The notes under the pieces: model-generated
The model's database searches: none
Told to the model about the DNA's origin: nothing
The model's input: the letters and a program-made list of their open reading frames with translations, nothing else
DNA from: Pollenia angustigena
Lineage: Eukaryota; Arthropoda; Insecta; Diptera; Polleniidae
Length of the DNA: 64,000 nucleotides
Assembly (NCBI GenBank): GCA_930367215.1
Contig: OV884059.1
Coordinates: 24,452,945-24,516,944, forward strand
Direction: 5' to 3'
Position numbers and translations under genes: made by a program
Shown: piece by piece, positions 23,465 through 37,200 of the stretch
Numbering within the stretch: position 1 is the first letter of the stretch
How the letters are laid out: each line of letters starts with the position of its first letter

Positions 23465-24135
23465 CAAGTAAGAAAGTATAGTTGGTCAAGCCCGACCATA
23501 TGATACCCTACACCACAGTATTTAACAGCACATCATGCTTATGTGTCCATATAAATATGGATTTATCTATGTTTATAAACTTCATGAAAATTAGCTTGAA
23601 AGTTTGTGAGAGGCAGAAATTGCCCCCTACCTCCCATTGTGGCCGTCTTTTTAAAAAACTGTATAGCATATGTGTCCATATAGATATGGATCTATCTTTG
23701 GTTTAAATTTCATTAAAATCGGTTTAATAGGCAGAAATTGCCCCTATCTCCCCTAGTGGTCCTATTTTTTAAAAATGCATAGCTTTTGTGTCCATATAGT
23801 TATGGTTCTATATAAGTTTTAAATGTCATTAAAATCGGTTTGATGGTTTCTGAGAGAAGGAGATCTTCCCTCGTGGCCCTACGATTCGGCTCATTTACTA
23901 TTTGATTAGTCCTTGCGCCGATAAGAACCTATGTCCCAAATTTTATCAAATTGCGACCTGTACTTTGCAAGATTACATGGACGGCTGGCTGTCGGACATC
24001 GTTAGTTCCACTCAGAAAGTGATTATGAGTCGATCGGTATACTTTAAGGCGGGTCTAGGACCAATATTTTCAGGCGTTACACACATCAGCACAAATGCAT
24101 AATACCCTCTCCACTATTGTGGTGTGGGTATAAAA
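23465..24135. repeat. INE-1/DINE-1-like dispersed repeat
   Basis: It begins near 'ggtcaagcccgaccatatgataccctacacc' and ends with the hairpin 'taccctctccac..ttgtggtgtgggta' near 24103-24131. 'gtccatataaatatgga' or 'gtccatatagatatgga' units recur three times (about 23547, 23668, 23790) with a period of about 120 bp. This is a familiar class of muscoid/calliphorid dispersed repeat. No protein is encoded. Confidence 0.55.
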
Positions 24136-24179
24136 AAATTCGAATGGGATAGCTTTCGAAAACCAATATGCGTGCATAC

Positions 24180-24480
24180 GCGTGTGTTAACAAAAGTTTG
24201 TTATAGACATAACATCAACACTAAAAGAAGAAAAGTATAGATTATTTTCATGTTTTAAAAGTAAAAAAAAGAAGCAATAATTCCCATATACTATTTTTAA
24301 AATTATTTAGTTTAATTTTTGATGTAAATTGATTACGGAAACTATAACGGGCATGCTGCTGATGCCTTAAAATTGAAAATTCTTCTTTAAACAAAGGGCG
24401 GAATACAACAAAAGTGAAATAAACATGTGTAACGGGTAAGTAAAATAATAATATTCTCTCTGGTTCTGTGGGGTAAGTTT
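24180..24480 (+). repeat. Copy 2 of the TGATGACA-type dispersed repeat (partial)
   Basis: It contains the family's internal block 'ttattttcatg...agaagcaa.aattc' to 'gtaacgggtaagtaaa.taataatattctctc'. Confidence 0.6.
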
Positions 24481-26365
24481 TTAGGTTAGATTCAATCTAA
24501 TCTTACCTTCGGATTGCTTCAAGTACGAATCCAGATTAAACCGTCTTAGAAATTCTTGAATCAAGCACAGTTTGTGATTAATTTGTCTCCCTTTAATTAA
24601 GTCAATCGGATTTTTTCGGATTTTTTTAAGTACGAGTTCGGGATTAAATGTGGATAAGTCAAGTATGCACTTGAATAATGCGTATTTGAATCAAGCGTTC
24701 TGTACTTGATTAAAGGAAATCCGTATTTACCGTACTATTGACACCGCTTCGGCGTGATTCCATCCGTAATTAGATGGATTGATTTGTTTTTTTCAGTGTA
24801 CACATTTTATTATAGGCACGAATACAGACTGGATTAAAGGTCAGACTGTAGGCTAGACTATAGAAAAGACTACAAATTTTACTATGGGCAGTACTGCAGA
24901 CAAGTCTATAAGCCAGGCTATGTAAGCAAGACTACAGGCTATATTATAGGCTAGGCTATAGATTGGACTATATCCAAGGCTATAATACAGTTAAAGCTAT
25001 AATTAAGACTATATTGCAGTACCTTCGAGTATTTTTTGCTTTTATCCTCGCTTTTACATTTTTTCTTTATTGCGTTAATTTCAGTCTTTTTGGTTCCTTA
25101 AAAAAATCAGTCGTTTTTATTATATATTTTTTATATTTTCTTACAAAAAAAAAGTACATTGAAAATTTTTCTTAGATGATAAATCCTTTTAAGCATTTAT
25201 TGCATTTCGAAGTAAAAAGTTTTTCATTTTTATTCGCAAGTTTTTTAAAAACATTTGTAATTCTTTTCTTCTTTTCTGTTTCTAAAACAAACTACAAATG
25301 AAAAACTTTTCTTTTAAAACTTTTTTTCTTTCTTATTTTCTAAGATTTTTTTTTTTAGAATTTTTTAACCCAAAATCTTAAAAAAAAATGGTAAAGCCCA
25401 TACCATAGTTTTTTTTCTATTAGAAGGAGTTAAGTTTTAAAATAGACCACAATATGTTGTAAATTTTTAGCAACACCCCTCCTTCCCTATTGCTAAAATC
25501 AGGCTGGCGAAAGGAAGGAGGTGGTTGGTTATAAAACATTGTTGAGGTTTGGCCAAGCGCTTGTGCCACTTTTATACTTATGCCACCCTTATGATTTTTT
25601 TTCTTCTTTTTTTATTTTTTTTTATGCTTTTTGTTGAGTGCCCCACAACTACTTACAAGTGGCAATACATCTTAAGAAGTGACCACCAAATGTTGCTTCC
25701 CCATCATCTTTATCATCATCACATGGTTGCTGTTTAGGGTTCATAATAATAATAATGTAAAAAAAAGAAACAAGGAGAAAAATATACAAGGATATTGCCA
25801 CTTCTTTATTGTTGTTGTTTTGTATACTTTAAGGACTTTGTTTGAGTTGTGTGTCCTTTTTTTATTTGTTTTTTGTTTCTAACACTTGTTGTGCTTTTTT
25901 TTCCTTAGAGAACTCATGAGAAGAATATTTGATGTTGGGGTTGCGTTTTTTTTTTATCATTAAAACAAAAGAAAAGAGAATAGTACTTCTTACTAATCAT
26001 TCGCGGAAAAGTTCATTTAGAAATTTTGACGAAAAGTTTGCCAAAGAAGAGTAAAATATACTAGAAACCCAGAGGGAAGAATTGCAAAAGCTTCTACTTT
26101 TCAGGCCTTAAACAGGGTCTACAATTGCATTCTTAATGAACTTTTACTCATTTCACTCTGCCTTCTTCAAAAAGGTATTTTAAAAAATATTCAAAAAACT
26201 CAAACTTCCTTTCCAAGACAAGGCATGTCAAAGTCGCGTAGTTTTGTGAGCATTACGTCTCATTTTTCTTTAAATTTTCTCTTTAAATTCTTATAAGCAA
26301 CAACAAATTTACTGAAATAAAGTTTCATTGTGAATTATTTTTTTAAGCCTTCAAAGTAGATTCGA
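24481..26365. other. AT-rich intergenic DNA
   Basis: About 24500-24780 contains repeats of 'tcaagtacgaatcc' and 'gaatcaagc' type. About 24820-25020 is another CTATAGG/AGACTATA tract. From 25020 to 26365 there are T-rich runs and no supportable gene. Confidence 0.45.
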
Positions 26366-26389
26366 GTAGGCAAGGCCTAAGTCTCCAAT

Positions 26390-26490
26390 AACACGCCACG
26401 GCGCGCCGTTTAAATTGGAAATATAGTTGAAATATGGCTGGGAGGCCTTTAAGAAGGCCTCCTAACTAATAAGTTTTACCGCTGGGAATG
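26390..26490. repeat. Fragment of the AGGCCT/CCGCTGGG MITE
   Basis: GGGAGGCCTTTAAGAAGGCC and TTTTACCGCTGGGAATG match the right part of the MITE at 16792-17215. It is adjacent to a GGCGCGCCG word, rare in this DNA. Confidence 0.5.
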
Positions 26491-26519
26491 AATAATGAAA
26501 AACCCAAACACAAATACAA

Positions 26520-28060
26520 CAAAAAAAGCTTTTGAATAAAAAAGTGATCATTTAATATAAAAAAGCTTTAAACAAAGCATTTGCCTTCGAAAAAGAGATA
26601 ATCATTTTGAAGAAAAATATGTTTATAACCTTTAGAGCTTTTTTGTACACAAATAAACAAAAGCTTTGGCAGAACCACAAACAAATTGTTTAGTTAAAAA
26701 GCTAAAAAAAAACTTTTTGTTAAAAAAATAAATATTTAAAGCAACAAACTTTTTCTTTAGACCCATATATAATATGCTTAAACAACTGTGCGAATGCATG
26801 TAAATCAAATGTGTCACACCATATTGAAATTAAGGAATCTTTTTGTTAAGTTTTATGAATCTGTCATTTGCTTAAGGAAAGTGCGATCAGTGTTTTTTTA
26901 ATTTTATTTTTTTTAATGCATTTTAAAGGCTTTTTGTTAATTTTTGACAGAAGCTTAAGCAAGCTTATGCATTATAAAGTTAGGCCTTTAGTTTTAAAAA
27001 GCTGTTAAAAAAGTCTTTTTTTACTTACATTAATTAAGTCAAAACTTTATAATTATTATTTAAGAAAGCTGCTCTTACAAAAAAAAAACTACAATTTAAA
27101 AGCTTTAACAAAAAGCTTTCGTTAACAAATTTTTGTTAATGCTCTACATGTAAAAGCTTTTAGTAAAAACAATCTTATAAATAATTTAACAACTTTGCAA
27201 AGCTTTTTTCGCAAATAAAAAACAGAACGTTTTTGTTAGTGCTCTACCTGTAAAAGCTTTTAGTATTAACAATCTTATAATTCATTAAACAACTTTACAA
27301 AACTTTTCATAAAATTTTTATTGAAATTCAAGATAAAAGTTTTAAAAGCTTTGACTAACTAAAAGTAAATAAATAAAAAAAAATGTAAAATATAAATAAA
27401 GCTTTTTAGGCATTTAAAAAAACTTTCGAGATACAGTTTTGTGTCATATTCAAAATTTAAAAGCTTAATAAGTTTGAACAGCTTTGATTAAAAACTCTTT
27501 TTTTATATTAACCAAGCTTTTTAGAAGAAACCATACAAATTTTTAACTTTTGAATACCAAGTTCTTTTTCATTTTTTTTTTTTTACATAATATATATATT
27601 TAATAAATTTCGTAAAGCTTTTTCTGAAGCTTTTGTCTTAAAAAAAAAAAATGTATATATTTAATTAGTATTGTGGTTATTTTGTTGAACTATTTATGGT
27701 GTTTAATACCTACAAATTTTAATATTTTAATTAGGCTAAAGTTCATCAAATTTAATTTACATTGAATTATTTTTATGAAGAAAGGAATTTTACAACATGA
27801 AAATTAATTAAAATTGTTTTTGATAATTTTTCATTCTTGAGTGCAGCTGTGAAGCTTTTTCTAAAGCTTTTGTCTTAAAAAAAAACTTTATTTCAGAAAA
27901 TTATTTATTCATATATTCTTATGAAAGGCTTTCAGAAGCTTTTAGAAATTTTTTATCAAAGCTTTTATGTTTAATGATTAAATAAAGAACACTGAGTTAA
28001 AGCAATTAGAATTGATCAGAATTGTTTACTTTAAAACAAAGCTTTTCATTTTGTGTACAT
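26520..28060. repeat. Block with about two dozen AAAGCTTT-type palindromes
   Basis: AAAAGCTTT, AAGCTTTT and close variants recur about 24 times in 1.5 kb of otherwise featureless AT-rich DNA downstream of the symporter gene. Some pairs lie in near-identical contexts (27150 and 27250; 27615 and 27853). No gene is visible. SINE-like sequence lies at 27665-27840. Confidence 0.6.
27665..27840 (-). repeat. SINE family 1 body, copy without tRNA-like head
   Basis: From 'ttagtattgtggttattttg' to 'tttttcattcttgagtg' it matches the bodies at 46078-46255 and 45560-45695. The tRNA-like head present in those copies is missing and the sequence diverges at 'cttgagtgcagctg'. Confidence 0.6.
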
Positions 28061-28183
28061 TTTAATTAAAAACTATTTTATTTTTTTTATAATTTAACTT
28101 AAAAATAATATTCTTTAAACTAACATAGTTTATTTTAAAGTTTTGTTTTCTTAAAAAATATTCTTTCGATACAAGGAACTCCA

Positions 28184-28189
28184 TTTATT
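28184..28189 (-). terminator. AATAAA poly(A) signal of the symporter gene
   Basis: AATAAA on the minus strand, about 60 nt beyond the stop codon at 28248-28250. Confidence 0.55.
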
Positions 28190-28247
28190 TAATACGAAAA
28201 TAAAATAAAACTAAGATAACTAAATTAACTTAAAAAAATACTAAAAT

Positions 28248-31200
28248 TTACGTTTTCGTTTCCTTTATCGTTTGGAAATTTCCATTTGTCAGTTTAGGAT
28301 CCGTCGAGGTATAAATAACCGGTTTATCCAATTGCCGGCGCTCCAACCAACGTCTTACAAAAGGCGACAATAGTTTGGTATCCACACTTTTTAGGCTGTT
28401 AAAGCCCAAACAAAAGCTTACGAATAAAGCGACTAAGATTGTGACTAAAGCTCCGACCATGGTGTAGTAGAGATATGAGATATTGTAGATTTTAAAGGGA
28501 GTATCACTGAAATTATTTAAGAATTAATTAAAGTAATTTTTATAATTTCCAATTCCTTAATTCGATCCAAACCTGGTCTCTTCTAGAGTATCTGTAACTT
28601 TTTCAGCCACCAAATTCAAAGCGGCCATATCGGGGAAGGTATAATTGCAGCCCGAAATCGTATAAGGCTTGCGCACATATACCACAGCACCACTGATTTT
28701 ATCCAACTGAGCCTTTAAACACATCCAGGCCATAAAGATGAGACCTGTGCACCCGCCCACTAAAGCTCCCTAAAATATGATTTAAACAAACTCCTTTAAA
28801 TATACTTTTACACTTTACTTACAATCTCTCCCACCCAGGGTATCATTACGCCTAAGGTAAATATTCCCAGTAAAGGACCATTGGCCACCGAAGACAGCGT
28901 AATACTTAGCTGTAAAACAGTGCCCATGTGTTCCACTACAAATACCAGACATACGCAGAGAAAGCCAAACACTACTACTACTAGACGCATAATTAATGAA
29001 GTCCGTCTTTTGGTTAAAGGTTTACTGGCAAACAATTTGAAAAAGTCTTCCAAAATAACAGCCGACATGGAGTTTAAGCCTGTAGATAGGGAAGACAAGG
29101 CGGCACTAAAAACCCCTGCAACGAACAGGCCCGGCAGGCCGGGATAATCTCCCAACGTTTCCATTACTAGCAAAGGCAACAATTGGTCATTGCGTTTGGC
29201 CAGCTAAAAAGCAAAAATTTAATTGAAACAGGACAAACCTTAAATAAAATGTTTACCTTAGTCTCCAAAGGATCACAATCTGAGTATGTAGCATAGATCA
29301 GTAAGCCACTATAACCACATATAACCAAAAATATTACCACTCCCGTTATAAAATACCAAATAGCGCTTTGGGCCTTTTTTAAAGTAGGCAAGGACAAATA
29401 ACGTTGGATCATGTTCTGATTAATAGCATTCGATTTTAACCAGTGAGGAACTCCACCAATAACCAGCGAATACACAGTATAACGTTCGGTAATATCAAAG
29501 GTAAAACTGGAACAACGCATACCAGTTTTAATTAAAAAAGATAATAAATTAATTATTTTGCATAACCCACTTAGGCGGCTCTATTCTGCCACTATCCATA
29601 GCTTTTTGAAACACCACCCCAGGACCACCAATGTCAATAGTTCCCTTAATCATTATTAAACACATGGCACCACACATGATTAGGGTTTGTACAACATCAG
29701 TCCAAACCACAGCTTTTAAGCCGCCCTGGAATAAAAACATACATATTTAATTTAATTTACTTTTTTTTGTTCGTAGGTGTATTTCAAAACTCACCACACA
29801 GGTGTAAAATATACACACTAAACACACCATCGGAGTTATGAAGTGTATATTAGTTCCAGTGGCTTGATTAAAAGCCAAAGCGGGCACATAAATCACTATG
29901 GGCAACCACAACATCTGCGATTTATTTTTTTTTTTTAATTAAAATTTAAAGTTTTTAGAATTTATTGATATCAAAAGCAAAAACGACTTACCGTGCCGCA
30001 TATGAAAAGTATGGAACCGAATAGTCTGACTTTTCTATCAAAACGAGATTCTAAATACTGCGCAGGAATAGCAAAGAAATTTTTCATTAGGAAGATATTT
30101 AAGGTTTTTGATAAATATGGCAGATGAGAACGCTCTGGTCTATTGTCTAGTGCATAGACTACTTTAGATAAGTCAAAAGTTTGGTAAAAATTCTAGTGTA
30201 TAGTTTATTTTACTGTCTAATTTAGATATCGTTCTATTGTTTAGACTTTATTCTAGTATATTTGATTGGCTAGCAAATAGTCTAGTTTATAGTTTAGATA
30301 AAAACAAAGTTCACAGTCTACTCTATAGATAAGTTCTCAGTCAACTTAATGGAACAAATCATAGTCTAGCTTAAAGTCTAGTGTATAAACTAGTGTATAT
30401 CGTATATAGTGTATATTATATATTCTAGTTTAATCCATAGTCGATGTTAAAGTGTAGTCCGAAGAATAGTCTATAGTATGAGCAATATTTTAGAAGAGTT
30501 CTTAGTCCACTTTGTAGAAAAGTTCTTATTCTACTCTATAGACAATTTCGTAGCGTACTTCATAATCTAGTCAATAGTTTGTTTTATAATACAACGTCCA
30601 CAATTTGAATTCTAAAAATTCGTCAGCAATTTTGTCGACTAAAGTTTTTTTTGTTTATAGTCTTATATTTATATTGCAGTAATTTATTGTTAATTTTTGT
30701 CTTAAGTACTGTCCATAATCTTGTCTGTTGTCTTGCCTACAGTCCTGTCTAAGGCGGCATGAAATAACGCCCCAAAATATAACCACCCAAAAACAATAAT
30801 GAAATCACCCCCCAAAAGTTTGTACAGAGAACAACAAAAACGATTTTTGGGGGGTTATTTCATTTTGTTTGGGGTGTTATTTCATTTTTTTAATTGGGGG
30901 ATTATTTCATATGAAATTATCACCCAAAAAATCATTATGAAATGAAGCCCCAATATATTTTTGGGGGATTATTTCATTTTCATATTTATAATGAAAACGT
31001 TTTTGGGCGCAAGGAATATCTCCACTTTGGTATACAGAACACCTGCTTCGATAAATAAAGCTGCCCTGCATAGCCGGCCTTCGGCTGGGCGCAATGGTTT
31101 TCTTCTCTATGGTATACCAAGCACCGGCTTCGCTAACTAACGCTTCTCTGCGTATCCGGGTCGAGTAGGTATTTTTATCCTATAGAGGAGAAAATCCTGG

Positions 31201-34200
31201 CGCTATGCAGAGACGCTTTAGTTAGCGAAGCCGGTGTTTGTTATATAATAGAGGAAAAAGTCAGAAAAACCTTATTTGGCGAAGCTTGTGTTTGGTATAT
31301 CATACCATGATATCGTTTGCGTGATTCTTTAAAGCAAAAGTGTATAATTGATTGTATAACATATATTGTGCTCTTATTTCATTTCAGAAATTGGGGTTTT
31401 ATTTCATATGAAATAAGCCCCCAAAAAGTAGGGAATTATTTCATTTATGTTTGGGATATTATTTCATTTCGTTGGGGGCTAATTTCATTTTCAAAATTGG
31501 GGCTATATTGCATATGAAATAAGGACCCACGCTTTGGGGAGTTATTTCATTATTTTTTTGGGGGGTTATATTTTGGGGGTTATTTCATGCCGCCCCTGTC
31601 TAAAGTCTTGGGCATAGCTTGTTGTCCTGTCTTTAGTCTTCTATTGATGTAGTAGTCTTGTCTGCAGACTTGGCTATATTATTATTCATAGACTTAGATA
31701 TAGTATTTTCCATATTATTGGCTATAGTCTTATATATATCTAGTTTTGTTTATAGTCCCATGTAAAGTCTTCTCCATAATCTTGTACATATTTTAAGTTT
31801 TAATACAGCCTGAAGGCTTATCTGATTTTTGGACCCTGCCAAATGCATGTCTACAGTCTTGTTGGAAAATTTGCTTATAGTTTGGTGTAGAGTTTTGCTC
31901 ATAGTCTTGCTTTGAGTCATGTCTATAGAATTGTTCATAGTCTTGTCTGTAATCTAGTTCGTGATTTTGTTGATAGTCCTGCTGCAGTCTTGTTCGCAGT
32001 TTTTGCTAATGTCTTTTCTATAGGTAGTTTATGGTGTAGCATTAAGTGTATTTCTTGGCGTAGTATGTAGTGTGCTCCGCCTGTAAGCTAATCTTAATTT
32101 AAGACCCTCCCAAATGCATGGCTACAGTTTTGTTTAAAAATTAGCTTATAGTTTGTCTTAAGAATTGTTCATAGTCTTGTCTGTGGTGCAGAGTTTTGCT
32201 TATAGTCATATCTTAAGAATCGTTCAAAGTCTTGTCTGTAGTCTTCTTCATGGTTTTGTTGATAGTCTTGCTGTAGTCTTGTTTGCAGTCTTTGCTAAAA
32301 TCTTGTCTATAGTGTACACTGTACACTATAAAGTAGAATTTTAGTGTACCTCCTGGTGTAGTATGTAGTGTGCTCTGTAGTATTGTCTATTCTATAGTTT
32401 TATAAAAAGTGTGTCTATGGTACCGTTTATAAGCTTGTGTCTTTGCTATAGCCTTGGATATTGTTCCATTAATAGCCTTATTTATTTATTTCTTGTCTGT
32501 AAACTGGTTTTTAGACTTTTTAGTGGTTTTTGACATATTATTTTCCATATTATTGTCCATAGTCTTATCTCGTGTTTTGTCAATAGTGTTGTCTAAAGTG
32601 CAATATATATTATTGTTAATAGGCTTGTTTAATAGTCTTATCTATAGTCCTGCATGTAGGCTGATCTTATCTTAAGTCTTATTAAATGTATGCCTATAGC
32701 CTTGTACAAAATGTTCGTTGTAGTTTTGCTTATATAGTCTGACCTAAAGTTGTGTCGAAAGAATCGTCTTGTTCTTGGTTTTGTTGAAAGTCCTGCTGCA
32801 GCCTTGCTCGCAGTTTTTGCTTATGTCTTGTCTATAGTGTATTTTATAGTGTAGAATTTAGTGTATTTCTATAGTTTTATAAACAGTTTGTCTATAGTAC
32901 TGTCTATAGGCTTGTGTCTTTGTGGCTTGCATTTTATTCCATTTTTAGTGTAGTATTTAGTGTATTATGGTGTAGTATGTAATTAAATCGGCAGTACACA
33001 GAAAAAATTAAATCAAGTGAGTGAAAACTTATACAAGTGAATGAACGTTAACTTATATAAACAACACTACTTCAGAAAATGTTTTTATTTAACAAAAAAT
33101 ATTTAATTGATACTATTAATTTGTTTACTGGTGCAATTTTAATAAACTTTTTTCATTAATATTACAAATTTTTGAATAGAAATAAACTTTTTTTTTTTTG
33201 TGTATATTGTTTTCTATATTTTAGTCCAAAGTCAAGAACTAATAACAATATTTTAGCAAAAAATTACTTACTTGATACGTCGATATCAATTTAAGTTCAT
33301 GATAAACTGGCAAATAAAAATAATGCATTAAAAGGCCCATAATTATCATGGACCCGATAATATACAAATATTGGGTGCCATACAAATACACTTCGGTAGG
33401 GGTTCCCAGCAAAGTGATGCCAGATATAAAGCTGAAAATATTTAAATACTTTTTTGAAATTTTCTTCATTCATTTTGATTGAATTGAACTGGCAACTCTT
33501 GTAAGTAAAATTGAATTGAAATTTTTTCTACTTGTGTAATTCCTTTTAAATTTATTGTTTTCTACACAAAAATTTTAGCACGTGTTTTAATGTGAATTTA
33601 AAAAGTTTTGAACTAGAATTTTTATTGAAAAACATTTTTCAATTCTACGTGTCTTAATTTGAAAAAAAAAAAATCTTATTAAATAAATATCTATCTCAGA
33701 TGTAGTTTTTTGTGCAGCAAATAAAAAAAAAGTCCCATAAATTGTTATTTGTTAGAAAAATGCATTTATAGTTTTAACAATAAAATTAATTAATTACTGG
33801 CTGTTGACAAATTCATTGGTGTGGGAAAATACACTAGAACATGAAAGATTCCCTGAGTTTTTAAATTAAATCTAGAGAAAAACAGCTTTTCATATAAGTT
33901 ATTAACTATTTAAAATAAAAGTAAAGTCTAAAACATATTTATCTTTAATTGATTTCTTTTTTTAGGAAATGAATTTTAATCTACACTTAATTTTAAAAAT
34001 AGATTTTTCCGTAATCACTTTTTATCATCTTTTCCAGATATTTATATTTTTATAAAATTTTTGTTAATTTTTAGCGATTTTTGTGTGTTTGATTTAATTG
34101 AACGTCTTGTTATTTCGTCTTATTTTGTTATTTTTTAATAATTTTTTTGTCAATTTCTTTTAAGATGCCACAAATTTATGAGTTATAATTAAGATTTCAG

Positions 34201-37200
34201 CAAAATTGAAACTAAATATTTACACAACAATGAAATTTACATAATACAATTTCATAATTTGGTATGACTAGTCTGGGGGCAAATACATACGATATAATGC
34301 GTATTTTGATTTTTTTGTGAAAGAGGAAAAAAATCTTTAAGTTTAAGATATAAGTAAAAGTAATAGGGAAATGAGAAAAAGTAGAGCCAGTAGTAACTAA
34401 AAATTATGCTACAAATCCTTGGCTTAATAGCACAAGGTTGAATATAAATTTTTTTTTGATATTTTAAAGTCATATGGGACAATTAACAACTTCTAGTGTT
34501 GATCCAGACACACCGGCACGTCCTTGGACAGCTTAAACAAGAGCATTTCATTGCTGTATGTCACATGTCAAATCTCGAAGAAGACAAAGATTCGAATATT
34601 TAACGCATGTGTGAAATCTACTCTTCAGTACGGTAGCGAAACTTGGCTGATGACAAGCGTCATAGCACAGAGACTACAGGTCTTTATAAATAAATGCCTG
34701 CGAATAATTTGTCGCATCTTTTGGCCGAACACAATAACCAATGCCGATCTTTGGAGATTGACGAACGAGGTACGAACGAGGTACCTGTAAATTGCCAAAT
34801 AACAAAAAGAAAGTGGAAATGGATAGGGCACACATTAAGAAAGCCAAACGGTAGCATCACGAGGACTGCTTTAGAATGGAATCCTCAAGGCAGCCGACGC
34901 CCCGGTCGTCCAAAGAACTCTTGGCGCAGAACACTTAACCAAGAACTTAAAATATTAAATAAAACTTTTGATGAAATTAAACTTATATGTAACGATAGAT
35001 TAAGTTGGAATAATCTTGTAGAAGCCCTATGTTCCCAAGTGGAATGAATAAAGGAAAAAAAAAAAAAAAAAATGTCACATGTGATCTAAAGTTTAGCAAC
35101 AAAGTTAAATATGCTACGTAGAACATAGATAAAAACGTTAGAGCATTTTTGGGTCATATGAGATAATTTAAAACTTTAAGTGTTGATCCAGAGCCTGTGC
35201 TCCAGTGCCAGTGCTGGCACGTCCTTGAACAGCTCAAACAACAAGCGTGTTTCATAGTTGTATGTCACATGTGACCAGAAGTTCAGCAACAAAGTTAAAT
35301 GTATTACATAGAACATAGATAATAAGGTTTAAGCGTATTTTTCAAAACTTCTTAACGTGCACATGGTATTACGAGTTTGTGGTTATGTGCGTAACACATT
35401 AAAATGTAAGGTCTGTATCCATCCTTTAGTATGCCATTCAATTTCCAATTTCTAAATTAATCTAACACTGTCCATCCGTCCAGCTGACTGGCTGGCTATC
35501 CATGTAAATCTTGTGCGCAAAGTACAGTTCGCCATTTTCAAGGTTCATAATTTGATGAAATTTCGTATGTATTGAAAATGGCGGGAATCGGTTTATTATT
35601 TCAGATATCCCCCAAGATTTTTTTCCAGCAAAGAGCCTTTGTGCCTTTAAATCATTTCATTATGCTGGTATTTAGGTTAAATTGGAATTCGTCCATATTT
35701 GACTATAAATCCCACATAAATACTACTCCCGAAACAAGCTTTTAATACCATTACTTTCTCTTTAATATTGGTATATATTTATATAAGCTACTTGTCATGC
35801 CAAAATTTTGTACTGGTAGATTCAAAATTGACTAAAGATCCAATTTAGACCCCCTCTCCAAAATCGCTTTAAGATGAACCAATCTCATATCGATGTTGGT
35901 ATTTAATTTGTTTTCGGCATTAGGATCTCTTATTTTAATCTTAGCCTGAAAATATAATTCTGTTTTGCCGGCTCCATGATTGACCATGAGTCCAAAATAG
36001 GGTACATTTTATATTGTGGAAATTGTGTTTTTATAGACTGTGTTGTAGCGTATCAGACTGATCCGACTATAGTTTCTTACTTGTTTTATGTTGGTATTGA
36101 GATTGAATTTTGCCTTAAAATATTTAATTGCTACTTAAATCAGGTTACCAAGTTTAATTGGTATCAGCACATATTTGTCCAAAGCTCCCAATAAAATTAC
36201 CACTTCTTAAAATAGCTTTTGATAATTGTAATTTAATTTTCATATTATAAAAAAAATGTATAATTAATTCGAAAAATCATAGTTCTATGCAACATTTAAT
36301 ATCGCCTACATAGTTAGTTGGAATATCAAAGATGCATGTTAAATATAATTTGTCTTTATTTTGTTAGGAAAAGAAAAAAATAGGAAATTAAAACCTTGAT
36401 TTTCGCTATATCTTTGCTTATTGCGCATAGAACCATGTAATATTGAGCCAGCGAAATGACAAACTAATAAATTTTTACACTTATACGTAATATATAACTA
36501 TGAAAAAAGTTGTATAAAAAATAAAAATTTAATTTAGTAAACAGAATCATTTATTTTAGAAGTATAAGAGTTTATTTACTATTATACATGTTATATGACT
36601 ATGAAAAAAGCAAAAGATTAATATGTGTATAAAAAAAAATAAAATTTTGTAAACAGAATAATTTATGCAAGTAGTATAAGATTTTTTTACTCTTATACGT
36701 GTTATATGACTTTGAAACACAAGTTGTATAAAATTATAAGTTTAATGTATGTATAACAAATAATAATTAAATGTTATTAACAGAATCATTTATGTATGTA
36801 GTATAAGAGTTTAAATTTTATTATACTCTTATACTACGAAAATAGTTCTCCGTAAGTATAGGTTTAATGTATATATAAAAAAAAAAATCAAATTAAATTT
36901 AATAAACCGAATCATTAATGTAGTAGTATAAGAGTTTAAATTTTATTATACTCGTTTACTACGAAAATAGTTGTATAAAAGTATAAGTTTAATGTAAGTA
37001 TACATTAAATACAGGTATAATAAACAGACTCATTTTACAAATAGTATAAGAGTTAAAATTTTATTATACTGTTAAACATAAAAATGTTAAATTATAAAGA
37101 CAAACATATTTTTAAAAGTACATTCTACCAATAAAATTTTATTTATATTATATTAGTATAAGAATGCAAGATGGAGACTAGAAATTTCAAAAAAAAAAAC

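Larger units (their letters stand above)
30058..33271. other. Symporter intron 2 contents
   Basis: Degenerate 'tagtctagtctatag' repeats fill about 30110-30740 and 31600-32950. The 842-bp foldback element (30753-31594) and a short MITE (32997-33202) are inserted. No exon is missing: exon 2 ends ...STYQ and exon 3 begins YLES, as in the family. Confidence 0.7.

Noticed and set aside
28881..29147. Plus-strand ORF of 88 codons
   Set aside because: Antisense shadow of symporter exon 7.
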